From Truepera sp965215315 (GTDB lineage Bacteria > Deinococcota > Deinococci > Deinococcales > Trueperaceae), in NCBI GenBank assembly GCA_965215315.1, contig CBDCDB010000008.1, positions 930,001 to 994,000 on the forward strand: a DNA stretch of 64,000 nt, given 5' to 3'. Below are positions 1 through 8,430 of the stretch, piece after piece. A program made the position numbers and the translations under genes. Numbering within the stretch: position 1 is the first letter of the stretch; every line of letters begins with the position of its first letter. The notes beneath the pieces were generated by a model. It saw only the letters and a program-made list of their open reading frames with translations. It was not told the origin of the DNA and ran no database searches.

Positions 1-478
1 GGAAAAAGTCAGCCGCAGGAGCCTCGTTTAGACTGTGCGCCGCCTCGCGGATAGGCCGGTAGCCGGTGCAGCGGCAGAGGTTGCCCTCTAACACCGCGTC
101 GCCGGTCTCTCCCGAAACCTGCGCCGCAAAAAGACTCATAACAAATCCCGGTGTACAAAAGCCGCACTGTGACCCGCCCGCCGCCGCGAGCGCCGCCTGA
201 ACCGGATGAAGCACCCCGTTTTGAGCCAGACCCGAGGCCGTGACAACTTCTTGACCCGCAACTGCTGCGAGTGGGACAAGGCAGCTGTTGACCGCCTTGA
301 ACGACCCTTCACCCCGAACCGCAACCGTACACGCGCCGCAGTCGCCCTCAGCACAGCCCTCTTTAACACCGACGTGTCCCGATGAGCGCAGGTGGTCGAG
401 GAGTAATCTCGAGGGGGACACCGACGTTATCCGCTCCGCCTTACCGTCTATCCAAAGCTCCATCCCTGATTTTGTCAC
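1..478 (-). CDS. xdhA: Xanthine dehydrogenase iron-sulfur subunit, N-terminal part (runs off window)
   Basis: Encodes the [2Fe-2S] portion of a molybdenum hydroxylase. The plant-type cluster motif CAEGDCGAC lies near residues 40-48 and is followed by CxxC...CRC in the second, helical domain (QCGFCTPGF, then NLCRCTGYRP), the arrangement of xanthine dehydrogenase small subunits. These pass electrons from hypoxanthine/xanthine oxidation. The GTG at 478-476 is chosen because a perfect AGGAGG (484-489 on this strand) sits 5 bases upstream; an in-frame ATG at 463 is the alternative. The gene is open to the window edge, so a fused FAD domain cannot be excluded. Its place beside the urate-degradation operon supports a purine role. 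A plausible promoter (TTGCAC, 18 bases, CACAAT) lies just upstream. Confidence 0.9.
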   Translation of the reverse strand, partial: MTKSGMELWIDGKAERITSVSPSRLLLDHLRSSGHVGVKEGCAEGDCGACTVAVRGEGSFKAVNSCLVPLAAVAGQEVVTASGLAQNGVLHPVQAALAAAGGSQCGFCTPGFVMSLFAAQVSGETGDAVLEGNLCRCTGYRPIREAAHSLNEAPAADFF

Positions 479-591
479 AGCGTCCTCCTATAACGTTTCA
501 TTGTGCCCTTTTGGGGTCAACTTGTGCAAGGACGTACGGCCCAAAACGTCAGGTGTGTTGCTGAAACTGCAGAAGTCAGTACGAGCTACGT

Positions 592-1452
592 TCACCTAGA
601 ATTCGGCAGAAGGGCACGCAAGTCTCGAGCAATCTCAGCGACACCCGGATACCGCTCTCGTTTGTCAGCCGCTAGACATCTTTCTAAAATGCTCTCCAAC
701 GCACCGAAAGGTTCGCACCCTACGCTGGAAAATGTGCTGCGGTGGCCTAAAGCAATACGCTTACGCTTTGCCGCAAAGTCGAGGTTCATCCCTTCACTGC
801 CGTAATCGGCACTCAGGTGTCCGGTATAGAGAAAAAATACGACCGAAGCGAGCGAGTACAGCTCTGCTTGTGCGTCGTAGCGAACGGTTGAACTTCCCAG
901 TAGCTGTTGCTGACATTCCGGCGCACTAAAGTGAACCAGTGCGCCGGGATAGTTGAAACGTTCGTCCATGCGGTGCGTCAAAGCGAAGTCGAGAAGATGG
1001 ATGGTGTTATCTACCGTCCTAAAATGGTTGGGTTGCAAATCGCCGTGCAGATAACCCAAAGCGTGAAGGTCGGCTACTTTTGAGGCCATCCGAGCAAAGA
1101 GCCTGAGGAGTTCCGGTTTGGCGTCCGCGCCCAGATCATCACGCAACTCTTTGACGCGGCGGTAGACGCTCTGACCCGTCACCCAACGCAGCAGCAGCCA
1201 CGAAACGCCTTTATAGGTGCCGCTGTCAAAATACCTTTGGGTAAACCCACCAAGTTCTCTCGAAACAACCGCTTCTCGAGCGACGGACGTTTGAATATCG
1301 GTAGCGACCTTTAGGCCAAAATGCTCGTCACCCGCCAGCAGCTTGAGCATTTTAGCGCCGCGACGGTTACTTATCTCCGTTTCCAGTTGCAGCGGAAGGT
1401 CAATACATTCTGAAACGTACCTGATAAGCCGTTGGTCAAAAGGTGTGCCCAT
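592..1452 (-). CDS. Protein-kinase-like protein with altered DFG motif
   Basis: A 286-residue protein with a eukaryotic-type kinase fold. A candidate ATP lysine lies in FGLKVATD near residue 48, the catalytic loop is LHGDLQPNHF near 139, and the metal-binding motif reads DFA instead of DFG. An APE-like SAPEC follows, then a C-lobe with the usual YSLASVVFFLYTG helix. There are no membrane segments and no extra domains. The catalytic Asp and the downstream Asn are present, so activity is possible; the DFG change is common in atypical kinases. AAGGA lies about 9 bases before the ATG. The gene sits between xdhA and allC, but a link to purine metabolism is not shown. Its upstream region carries copy A of the dispersed repeat, which probably supplies the promoter. 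The substrate is unknown. Confidence 0.75.
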   Translation of the reverse strand: MGTPFDQRLIRYVSECIDLPLQLETEISNRRGAKMLKLLAGDEHFGLKVATDIQTSVAREAVVSRELGGFTQRYFDSGTYKGVSWLLLRWVTGQSVYRRVKELRDDLGADAKPELLRLFARMASKVADLHALGYLHGDLQPNHFRTVDNTIHLLDFALTHRMDERFNYPGALVHFSAPECQQQLLGSSTVRYDAQAELYSLASVVFFLYTGHLSADYGSEGMNLDFAAKRKRIALGHRSTFSSVGCEPFGALESILERCLAADKRERYPGVAEIARDLRALLPNSR

Positions 1453-1476
1453 AAAACGTAGTCCTTAACAAATAGC

Positions 1477-1560
1477 AGGTATCAGCTGGTCGGAAACGCT
1501 CTATGTAAGAGTTTTTCAGTCCAGCACGCACGTTTTGGAATGACGTCTGTGTCAATCTCT
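1477..1560 (-). repeat. Dispersed repeat, copy A
   Basis: On the plus strand this copy contains CTGGTCGGAAACGCTCT (1486-1502), identical in all 17 bases to 43973-43989, followed about 16 bases later by GCACGCACGTT, which is also present in the second copy. On the minus strand it reads ACCAGCTGATACCTGCTAT toward the kinase-like gene, ending in an extended -10-like TGCTAT about 20 bases before the start codon. Related copies are at 43961, 44903, 56890 and 56990. Confidence 0.8.
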
Positions 1561-1604
1561 TATGCAAATACTAAAAGTAGTAGCGGCGAGAAAACTCGAG
1601 CGTC

Positions 1605-2837
1605 TTATTCTGCGAGCGCCGCCAGCGTCCGCGCCAGCACCCGCACGCCCTGGGCAATCTCCTCCGGACTGCTGTACTCGTCGGGGCGGTGGCTGTAACC
1701 GTTTTGAGACGGGATAAAAACCATCCCGACCGGACACACGCGGGCCATAAACAGGGTGTCGTGGTAGGCGCGGCTCACGAATGTTTGAGCGCTCAACCCT
1801 TCAGCTTCGGCGGCGGCGTGAGCAGCTTCGATAATTTCAGGCGCACAGGTTGCAGGCGGGTCGGCGTTTAAGATCTCGGCGGCGGCTTCGATACCCCTTT
1901 TTTGCGAGATGGCTTTGATGTCTCGTTGAATCCGCGTCACCATGCCGTCACGCCGCGCTAGGTCGGTATCCCGCACATCTACGGTGAGAAAAACGCGGCT
2001 CGAGATACTGTTCACTGCCCTCGGATGTACGTCGAAGACGCCTACCGTCGCAACGGAATCAGACGCATCTGTACCAAGTGCTGCCGCCTCAACCGCCAGC
2101 GCGATTTCAGCCCCGGCGGAGAGGGCGTCGCGGCGTTCACGCATCAGCACCGCGCCCGCGTGTCCACCCGCACCGGTTAGCGTGACGTGCAAGGTGGCGG
2201 GCGCAGCAACCGCGTTCACCACACCGATAGAAACGCCTGAAGCCTCGAGCCTCAGCCCCTGTTCGATGTGGAGTTCGGTAAAGGAGTGGTAGTGACCGGA
2301 CTCGAGCTTTACGGCGTCAGGATTTCCGGTAAATCCTGCTTGCCGAGCGGCGTCTAAAACGCTCAAGCCGTCCTCACCTTTAAGCCCAGCGAGTGCATCC
2401 GGCGTCAACACACCCGCCAGCGCCCGACTCCCGAAACAGCCGACGCCGAAGCGCGTCGGTTCTTCGGCGGTAAACAGAATGAGTTCTAGACTCCGGCGCG
2501 GCCTAAACCCGGACGTTTCAAGCGCACGAAACGCCTCGAGTCCGCCCAACACCCCGACCGTCCCGTCAAACCGTCCAGAAAACGGAATCGCGTCGATGTG
2601 CGAACCCGTCGCTACGGCGGGCAAGGTGGACTCGAGTCCCTCCCAACGCGCGAAGAGATTTCCAAGCGCGTCTTCACGAACCGAAAGCCCGACTTCAGCA
2701 ATCAGGGTTTTGAGATACGCCCTCGCGTCCAGATCGGCTGCCGTGTAGACAATGCGCGTTACCGCCGGAGCAGGCGCATCGGAAAATCTGGCGAGCGTTT
2801 CCAGCTGTTCAGTCAACCGTACAGCGTCAACGTCCAT
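1605..2837 (-). CDS. allC: Allantoate amidohydrolase (M20 family)
   Basis: A 410-residue M20-family metallohydrolase of the AllC/hydantoinase-carbamoylase group, expected to cleave allantoate to ureidoglycine, CO2 and ammonia in the cytoplasm. Visible metal-site motifs are GSHIDAIPFSGRFDG (residues 78-92), the catalytic and metal pair in FTAEEPTRFG, the ELHIEQG motif near 190, and a C-terminal AYHDTLFMA. Length matches the family. The start ATG overlaps the allE stop as TGATG, so the two genes are probably translationally coupled. It is the last gene of the urate-degradation operon. A ureidopropionase or carbamoylase would look similar, but the context favours allantoate. Confidence 0.9.
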   Translation of the reverse strand: MDVDAVRLTEQLETLARFSDAPAPAVTRIVYTAADLDARAYLKTLIAEVGLSVREDALGNLFARWEGLESTLPAVATGSHIDAIPFSGRFDGTVGVLGGLEAFRALETSGFRPRRSLELILFTAEEPTRFGVGCFGSRALAGVLTPDALAGLKGEDGLSVLDAARQAGFTGNPDAVKLESGHYHSFTELHIEQGLRLEASGVSIGVVNAVAAPATLHVTLTGAGGHAGAVLMRERRDALSAGAEIALAVEAAALGTDASDSVATVGVFDVHPRAVNSISSRVFLTVDVRDTDLARRDGMVTRIQRDIKAISQKRGIEAAAEILNADPPATCAPEIIEAAHAAAEAEGLSAQTFVSRAYHDTLFMARVCPVGMVFIPSQNGYSHRPDEYSSPEEIAQGVRVLARTLAALAE

Positions 2838-3598
2838 CAGCCCGCCGCCAGTGCAAACGGGTCGCGGAACGAGTCTTTATAGAGCAAGTATTTCGCCTCA
2901 CCGTCGCCCAACGCCCCAAACCACTGCGGGCAGTACGGGGCCATATGGATTACGTCGCCCTGCGTCACCGGATACCAGCTTTCGGACAGTTTATAGATAC
3001 CGCCACCCGAGAGCATCAACAGACCGTGTTCCATCACGTGCGTTTCGGCGAACGGCAAACTCCGCCCCGGTTGAAACGTCATCGTGCTGAGCATGAGGTC
3101 GAAACTCGGGTGTTCGGGCAGGAGTTTACGGACGGTTACGCCGTCGTCGCCCATAAAGGCTTCCCCTGAAGTGTCCCGTTCGTTGCCGAACACGGGCTCA
3201 GGAGTAGGAACGTACGGCAGTGGCAGATAACGACGTTCAAATACACAGAGGGTCGCAGGGGCGTCGGCGCGAAAGGTTAAAGGGGAACCGGCGGGCAGGT
3301 AGGCGTAATCGTATTCGCTCAGGGTGCGGCTGCCGGACAACTCGAGCCCCACCTCGCCCGAAACCACGAAGATAAACCGTTCGTACTCCGTCGGAGCCGC
3401 TTCGCCACCCGCTTCCATATGCGCGAAGTACTGCGTAAACTGCGCCCCAAGTTGCGCGGAAACCAGGACGACGACCGCCGTATTCGTCCATCCCGGCAGC
3501 TGGGTACGGACGTGTCCGTCGGGAGAGATCAGCGCGTGTGACGGGGTGAGCCGTGTACGGGTTTGTCCAAGCGCCGTAAAAAGTTTAGGCAGGGTCAA
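2837..3598 (-). CDS. allE: (S)-ureidoglycine aminohydrolase (bicupin)
   Basis: A 253-residue two-cupin protein of the UGHY/AllE family, which removes ammonia from (S)-ureidoglycine to give (S)-ureidoglycolate. The N-terminal cupin carries FVVSGEVGLELSG, and the C-terminal cupin carries the metal ligands in HVMEHGLLMLSGGGIYKL plus a late VIHMAPYCPQWFGALG. Length is normal. The start is TTG, overlapping the allB stop as TTGA, with AAAGGA about 8 bases upstream inside the end of allB. The allB-allE-allC order, with overlaps, shows a compact operon that channels allantoin to ureidoglycolate. Confidence 0.9.
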   Translation of the reverse strand: MTLPKLFTALGQTRTRLTPSHALISPDGHVRTQLPGWTNTAVVVLVSAQLGAQFTQYFAHMEAGGEAAPTEYERFIFVVSGEVGLELSGSRTLSEYDYAYLPAGSPLTFRADAPATLCVFERRYLPLPYVPTPEPVFGNERDTSGEAFMGDDGVTVRKLLPEHPSFDLMLSTMTFQPGRSLPFAETHVMEHGLLMLSGGGIYKLSESWYPVTQGDVIHMAPYCPQWFGALGDGEAKYLLYKDSFRDPFALAAG

Positions 3599-4923
3599 AA
3601 GAACATCCTTTCGGGTGTGACAAGTTTACCTGTGGCTTCAGCGACAATCCGACCGTCGGCAAAGACAGCTTGACCCCGCCTGTAGGTCGCCCGGACGCGG
3701 CCCTGAAGTGTTTCGCCGGAATACGCCCCGTCTTTGTAACGTGTCAGCAATGTAGTTTCATCAAGCTTCGTGGTCTCGTGTAGATCAATTAAAGAGAAAT
3801 CAGCATCGAAACCGGGCTCGAGCCTCCCTTTATTTTTCAGATTGAACCGTTCAGCTGGCCTCTGCGCCGTCAACCGGGCAACCTCTTTCGGTGAAACACC
3901 TAAATTCAATAACACGCCGAGCGTCGCCTGAACCCCTGAAATTCCGCCCCACACCCCGAAAAAATTGTCCGAGATTTTGAGTTCGGGCGGTGCGGGCGAG
4001 TGGTCTGAGGCGATCAGCTCGAGGTCACTCAAACCCCCCAGCAACGCCTTACGCTCGTCTTCAGCGCGGAGCGGCGGCGCACATTTGAGGACCGCGCCGC
4101 GGCGTAAGAGGTCAGCTTCGGAAAAGTAGAGATAGTGCGGGCAGGTCTCGCAGGTCGCCCGAACACCCCGCGCGGCAGCTTCACGTACGAGCTGCACACC
4201 CCGAGCGGTGCTGACGTGAACGACGTGCAGATCAGCACCGGTTTCCTCGGCAAACAGTAAGGCACGCCCAATGGCCTCGAGTTCGGCGAGGATGGGTCTC
4301 GAGGCTAGGTAATCCGCTATCCCCTGCCTACCAGCTGCGCGGATTTTACCGCTCAAAGCCTTCGTCAGGTTTTCACTTTCCGCGTGAACGGCGACGGGTA
4401 GATCCAGCGCGGCGGCCTGCTGCATCCCTTCAAGGAGACTGAGGTCGTCCACCGCCCGAAACTTGGGGATACCACTGTCCGCCATAAACGCCTTAAAGCC
4501 GACCACGCCGCACGCCGCGAGCGCCTCCAGCTCACCTAGATTATCCGGCGTCAGACCGCCCCAAAGGGCAAAGTCAGTAACGGATGACCGCTCCGCAGCG
4601 GCGCGTTTGGTAGCAAACTCGGCGGGCGTCAGGAGCGGTGGGTCAGCGTTTAGGGGCATCTCGAAAAACACCGTCCCACCTCCGGCAGCGAGCGCGGCAC
4701 TGCCTGAAGCGAAGCCTTCCCAGTGCGTCCGGCCTGGTTCGTTGAAATGGACGTGCGCGTCGATGAGGCCCGGAAAGATGTGCAGACCTTCCGCGTTCAC
4801 TTCCTTGCGGCTCGCCCCGACCTCGCCAATCTGGGTGATGACGCCTCTTGTGACCTCCAGGTCAGCCTGCGTCGTCCCTTCGGAAGTCACGAGCAAACCG
4901 CCCCAGATGATGAGGTCAACCAT
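3595..4923 (-). CDS. allB: Allantoinase
   Basis: A 442-residue amidohydrolase-superfamily enzyme that opens the ring of allantoin to allantoate. It shows the binuclear metal motif GLIDAHVHFNEPGRTHWEGF (residues 54-73), the bridging carboxylated Lys candidate in GFKAFMADSGIP, HAE near 180, HVSTARGVQLV, and the catalytic SDHSPAPP motif. PGRTHWEGF after HVHFNEP is typical of allantoinases rather than dihydroorotases. The ATG at 4923 lies 8 bases downstream of the HIU hydrolase stop. No N-terminal extension and no inactivating changes were seen. Confidence 0.92.
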   Translation of the reverse strand: MVDLIIWGGLLVTSEGTTQADLEVTRGVITQIGEVGASRKEVNAEGLHIFPGLIDAHVHFNEPGRTHWEGFASGSAALAAGGGTVFFEMPLNADPPLLTPAEFATKRAAAERSSVTDFALWGGLTPDNLGELEALAACGVVGFKAFMADSGIPKFRAVDDLSLLEGMQQAAALDLPVAVHAESENLTKALSGKIRAAGRQGIADYLASRPILAELEAIGRALLFAEETGADLHVVHVSTARGVQLVREAAARGVRATCETCPHYLYFSEADLLRRGAVLKCAPPLRAEDERKALLGGLSDLELIASDHSPAPPELKISDNFFGVWGGISGVQATLGVLLNLGVSPKEVARLTAQRPAERFNLKNKGRLEPGFDADFSLIDLHETTKLDETTLLTRYKDGAYSGETLQGRVRATYRRGQAVFADGRIVAEATGKLVTPERMFF

Positions 4924-4931
4924 ACTAGGCG

Positions 4932-5276
4932 TCAGCTCCCCCGATAGGTGCTGTAGCTGTAGGGCGACACGAGCAGCGGCACGTGATAGTGTGCGCCCGC
5001 GTCAGGCACGCCGAAACGCACCACGACATCTCCCAGAAAAGCCAGTTCGGGCAGTGCTTGAAAGGTGCGAAAGTATATTCCGACGGCAAAAATCAGTTCG
5101 TAGGTTCCGGTTCTTAGAGCGGCACCGGACAAGAGCGGGGCGCGTCCGTCTTTATTGGTAGTGCAGGTTTCCAGCAGAGTACGCGTCTCTCCGTCAAGCC
5201 GCCAGAGCTGTACGGACACCCCGGCAGCAGGAAGGCCGCGCACCGTGTCGAGAACGTGGGTGCTGAGCCCGCTCAT
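4932..5276 (-). CDS. uraH: 5-hydroxyisourate hydrolase (transthyretin-like)
   Basis: A 114-residue HIU hydrolase. The start region LSTHVLDTVRGLPAAGVSVQLW carries the family His and Arg, and the protein ends in YSYSTYRGS, the C-terminal tetrapeptide motif that separates HIU hydrolases from vertebrate transthyretin. It hydrolyses 5-hydroxyisourate, the unstable product of uricase. Its ATG directly follows the uricase TAG with no spacer, so the two successive enzymes should be made together. Confidence 0.95.
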   Translation of the reverse strand: MSGLSTHVLDTVRGLPAAGVSVQLWRLDGETRTLLETCTTNKDGRAPLLSGAALRTGTYELIFAVGIYFRTFQALPELAFLGDVVVRFGVPDAGAHYHVPLLVSPYSYSTYRGS

Positions 5277-6251
5277 CTAGGTCTCGTCATTGACCACATT
5301 GTCTTGGGCCATATCATCGCGGGTAAGCGCCAGGCCGATCTGCCCGTAAGGGGGGCGCGGGTCGGTGCGAACCTGAACGGCAGGTTTATCAGCAGGGTCA
5401 TCTGACTCGAACGCTCTGTCCCAGAGCCGGTTTTGCGCCTCAAAACGGACTTCGGCGAGTTGCGGAAAACGTTCCAGCAGCTTGGTGCCCATTTCATAGA
5501 CGAGGTGCTGAATCGAGCGGCTGTTAAAGCCGTGAAAGACGACCGCCGCAAGGTCGCGTATCTGTTCAGTGGGGACGTAGTGGGCAGTGTCGTCCGAGAC
5601 CATGCCAGCGGGGTCGGCGTAGCGCCAGAACACGTCCAGGTAGATGTAGAGCGGGCGGTCTTGGGTTTCGGAGAGGGTGGTGTGGTCGTCGCGGGCAAAA
5701 CTCGCAAACGAACTGCCTGTAGTCTTAACGAGCTGTAACTCGAGCCGCCCGCACTCATGATCGGTCAGCGCGACACCGCCGGGGGTGCGCTCGAGCAACA
5801 GTTCCGCCGCGCCGTAATCGTCACGTGAACGTGAAAAAAGCACCCGACTGGGCGAAAACCCGTCTCCGTCCGGGACAGCGGCAGCTTCAAACCTCAGCTC
5901 GCGCCCGGTCACGTGCAGCGCCTTCATGTCTGGGTAAGTCGCTAGAAAGGCCCGTCCGAGAAAGTCCAGAAACGCCTCGAGCGTACTGCCTTCAAACGCC
6001 AGAGCTTGCTCCAAGACAAAGTTTTTCATCGTGTCGGTCGCTACGACGTTGTGATTGTTACCTTCTGTATAGGCCGCCTCAAAAGGGCCGCCCAACACCT
6101 GCACATCGACCTCGACACCGAACAGTTCGTTGCCGCGGCCCGTAAACGCCGATTCGGGAATAGCGGCAACGACAAGCGGTTTGGCGGTAAACCGGTAGGT
6201 GCCGATGCCGCCCTTGCCGTAATCGATGGACGCAATCTTTACTTTCGTCAT
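5277..6251 (-). CDS. pucL: Urate oxidase (uricase)
   Basis: A 324-residue cofactor-free uricase. Family signatures are the early YGKGGIGTYRF (contains the catalytic Lys/Thr region), a VVATDTMKNFVLEQA segment with the active-site Thr/Asp, and the C-terminal VFHGFNSRSIQHLVYEMGTKLL containing the urate-binding Asn/Gln region. It oxidises urate to 5-hydroxyisourate and H2O2. It follows uraD by 16 bases and abuts uraH, completing the three-step urate-to-S-allantoin set. Length fits single-chain, two T-fold-domain uricases. Confidence 0.95.
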   Translation of the reverse strand: MTKVKIASIDYGKGGIGTYRFTAKPLVVAAIPESAFTGRGNELFGVEVDVQVLGGPFEAAYTEGNNHNVVATDTMKNFVLEQALAFEGSTLEAFLDFLGRAFLATYPDMKALHVTGRELRFEAAAVPDGDGFSPSRVLFSRSRDDYGAAELLLERTPGGVALTDHECGRLELQLVKTTGSSFASFARDDHTTLSETQDRPLYIYLDVFWRYADPAGMVSDDTAHYVPTEQIRDLAAVVFHGFNSRSIQHLVYEMGTKLLERFPQLAEVRFEAQNRLWDRAFESDDPADKPAVQVRTDPRPPYGQIGLALTRDDMAQDNVVNDET

Positions 6252-6267
6252 AAAGGTTCCGTTCTGG

Positions 6268-6801
6268 TCATGAGGCCGCCATCAGAGACTCGAGCCGAAA
6301 CCGCGCAATTTGGTAGACTTGAGCGAGCGCTGCTTCACGCTCGGCCCCTGGCGAGTTGGGTAAACGGGTTTCAAACGCGTCCAGAATGCTCGTTTTAGTG
6401 TGGCCTTTGACCGCTAAGATAAAGGGAAAGTTAAAGCGGGCCTGATACGCATCATTGAGCGTGTGAAAGCGTCTGTATTCGTCTGCGGTCAAGCGGTCTA
6501 ACCCGGCCCCGGCTTGCTCACGGCTCGAGGCCGCCGTCAGCGCTCCGGCGAGCGCCGCCTTACCCGCCAAGTCGGGATGGGCCCGAATCAGTCCAAGCTG
6601 GGCGTTTTTGCCTGACGCCTCGACAACCTTGCACATCGCACCGTGAAGTTCACCCAGCGATCTGAACGGACGCGCGTCATAAGCTCCGGTAGCGACCCAC
6701 GGTGAATGCTCGAATATGTCCGCCAAAACAGTGACAAACTCGGTTTTAGGAAGCTCACCTAGCGTTGTCAGGGACAGCGTAGCTAAAAGGGATAAAGACA
6801 T
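6268..6801 (-). CDS. uraD: OHCU decarboxylase
   Basis: A 177-residue 2-oxo-4-hydroxy-4-carboxy-5-ureidoimidazoline decarboxylase, giving S-allantoin. Visible motifs are the IRAHPDLAGKAALAG segment (catalytic His of the HPDL motif), SSREQAGAGLDRL, and FPFILAVKGHTK. It is the first gene of the operon, with AGGAGA 5 bases upstream of the ATG and a good promoter upstream (6860-6888). Placing the OHCU decarboxylase first and the allantoate enzymes last fits one transcript for the whole pathway. Confidence 0.93.
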   Translation of the reverse strand: MSLSLLATLSLTTLGELPKTEFVTVLADIFEHSPWVATGAYDARPFRSLGELHGAMCKVVEASGKNAQLGLIRAHPDLAGKAALAGALTAASSREQAGAGLDRLTADEYRRFHTLNDAYQARFNFPFILAVKGHTKTSILDAFETRLPNSPGAEREAALAQVYQIARFRLESLMAAS

Positions 6802-6859
6802 CGGTCTCCTGTCGGGTGTTCGGGCAAAGAGTGACGCGGCGCACGAAAACCGTAGCTCG

Positions 6860-6888
6860 AGTATAGGTTTTCAGCAAAAAAGCGTCAA
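6860..6888 (-). promoter_or_regulatory. Sigma-70-type promoter of the urate operon
   Basis: On the minus strand, TTGACG (6883-6888) is followed by a 17-base spacer and TATACT (6860-6865), a near-consensus promoter about 60 bases before uraD. The -10 box runs directly into a CTCGAG palindrome (6856-6861). No clear operator repeat was seen around it. Confidence 0.7.
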
Positions 6889-6907
6889 TATAGTCGGATG
6901 TGTCTGT

Positions 6908-7189
6908 TTATTCAGGCCAAGCTCTCGTCCCTCCAGCCAGATGATAGACCGCTGTAAAACCAGCGGCCTCGAGGTACAACCCGGCAAGTTCAGAGACTTG
7001 CCCCCGTTCGCAAACCAGATAAACGGGGGTGCTATAAGCTAAATCAGGCAGTTCGCCCTGTTGTATAGCGTCCAAGTTGAGGGGGTGAGGTTCCAAGCCA
7101 AACACCCGTTTCGGCACAGGTCGCACGTCGAAGCACACGCCCCCCGCCGCGACGCCTGCCGTAAGTTCGGTTTGGGACACCGCCTCCAC
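6908..7189 (-). CDS. Rhodanese-like domain protein
   Basis: A single rhodanese domain of about 93 residues. The candidate nucleophile Cys lies in the loop YLVCERGQVS, and GGTRAWPE at the C-terminus matches the usual GG...W ending of rhodaneses (sulfur transfer). The start is uncertain: GTG at 7189 directly after the ROK kinase stop, GTG at 7180 just behind a GGAGG, or TTG at 7216 inside the kinase gene. The gene follows the ROK gene on the same strand and is probably cotranscribed with it. Its physiological acceptor cannot be deduced. Confidence 0.75.
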   Translation of the reverse strand: MEAVSQTELTAGVAAGGVCFDVRPVPKRVFGLEPHPLNLDAIQQGELPDLAYSTPVYLVCERGQVSELAGLYLEAAGFTAVYHLAGGTRAWPE

Positions 7190-7190
7190 T

Positions 7191-8108
7191 TTACGAGGGC
7201 ACCGTCGGCCCCTCAACGGTGGAGAGTTCCTGCGCCGCGACCGCTGCCGCCCCGATGACCCCGGCGTCGGTACCGAGTTCGGCGAGGAGCAGTTTTGCCC
7301 TTGGAAATCCCTGCGTAAAGGTGTCGGCAGCAGCTTGCACCTTGTCTAGATAGAAATGACCCGTCCGCATCATCCCGCCGCCTAAGACAAACCCGTCGGG
7401 GTCAAAAATTTTGAGCAGATTGGCAAACGCCAGCCCGGTATACATCGCAGCCTGATCGACAACCCGCAGCGCCAGCCGTTCACCAGCCTGCGCCCGCTCG
7501 AAAACCGCATGGGTCGTGAGCGGCGTACCGTAAGCGTGCGAGCCGTCCCTAGCGAGGGCGCGGCCTGCTGCCAGCGCCTCCAAGCAGCCGTAGTGCCCGC
7601 AGCCGCAGAGCGGCCCACCCGGTAGCACGGTGATGTGCCCGACCTCCCCGGCGACGCCATACGCGCCCCGCACCACCCGTTCACCGACGAACAGCCCACC
7701 GCCGATACCGGTAGAAATCGTAATATAGATGCTGCTCTGCAGACGTTTCGCTGCGCCGTAGAGGTGTTCGGCGTACCCGGCAGCGTTGGCGTCGTTTTCT
7801 AGGGCCACACTGAGACCCAGACGCCCGCTCAGGTCGCCTGCGATTGGGACGTCCTCGAGCCCCGGTATATTGGGCGCGAAGACAACCTTCCCCGCCCGCA
7901 TATCGAGCGGCCCCGGCGACCCGAGCCCCACACGGGTAGTGTCGGGATAGTCTTCTAAGAGTGTCTTTGCAGCTTCGGCAAGTGCGCCTAGCACGGCGGG
8001 GTAGCCGGTGCGCGGCGTCGACACCTGCTGACGAGCGAGAATCTGACCATTTTCGACCACGGCGGCTAAGATCTTCGTACCACCTAGGTCAAGACCTAAG
8101 GTTTTCAT
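7191..8108 (-). CDS. ROK-family sugar kinase (glucokinase-like)
   Basis: A 305-residue ROK kinase. It has the N-terminal phosphate loop GLDLGGTKILAAV, the catalytic ENDANAAGYAE (residues 98-108), STGIGGGLFVGERVVRGAYGVAGEVGH, and the structural zinc cluster CGCGHYGCLEALAAG. This pattern is typical of bacterial glucokinases and N-acetyl sugar kinases; the sequence alone does not settle the sugar. The protein is full length, starting with an ATG at 8108. The rhodanese gene follows directly. Confidence 0.88.
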   Translation of the reverse strand: MKTLGLDLGGTKILAAVVENGQILARQQVSTPRTGYPAVLGALAEAAKTLLEDYPDTTRVGLGSPGPLDMRAGKVVFAPNIPGLEDVPIAGDLSGRLGLSVALENDANAAGYAEHLYGAAKRLQSSIYITISTGIGGGLFVGERVVRGAYGVAGEVGHITVLPGGPLCGCGHYGCLEALAAGRALARDGSHAYGTPLTTHAVFERAQAGERLALRVVDQAAMYTGLAFANLLKIFDPDGFVLGGGMMRTGHFYLDKVQAAADTFTQGFPRAKLLLAELGTDAGVIGAAAVAAQELSTVEGPTVPS

Positions 8109-8212
8109 GCTTGTTACGCTATCACAGTGCCGTAGCTTTGATCGATGGTCTTGTCAAAACTAAACGACTATGCGCTGAAAGTGCGTAGGTCTAAGACGGC
8201 CTCAAGTCCTGC

Positions 8213-8430
8213 TCACGCTTCTGTGACATAGGGGGCTCTGTCTTGATTGGAGCGGTGACGGTGATGCGCTAAGTACGCTTGAACCAGCTCTTCAGTCAGG
8301 TTTCCCGTACGCCATGCCCCGTAACCTATGGCCCAAACGTATCTCCCCCCATAGCGCTTCGCTAGCGGTGGGAACGCTTGCTGTCACAGCCGTGACGTTC
8401 TCCCTTGCAAGCGTTTTACTGGGTCGCTGA
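8213..8430 (-). pseudogene. IS200/IS605-type TnpA remnant
   Basis: Minus-strand translation gives a C-terminal piece of a Y1 (HUH) transposase: VKRLQGRTSRL, an in-frame TGA, then QQAFPPLAKRYGGRYVWAIG and RTGNLTEELVQAYLAHH, ending at TGA 8213. The order and wording match the end of IS200-like TnpA proteins. The catalytic N-terminal half (HUH and most of the Tyr region) is absent. It fuses at about 8430 directly to a fragment of an unrelated ATPase gene, so an old insertion followed by deletion is likely. No flanking subterminal hairpins could be assigned. Confidence 0.75.

Noticed and set aside
4463..5161. 232-residue plus-strand frame over allB and uraH
   Set aside because: A shadow of two well-supported minus-strand genes; Arg/Ser/Pro-rich with no family similarity.
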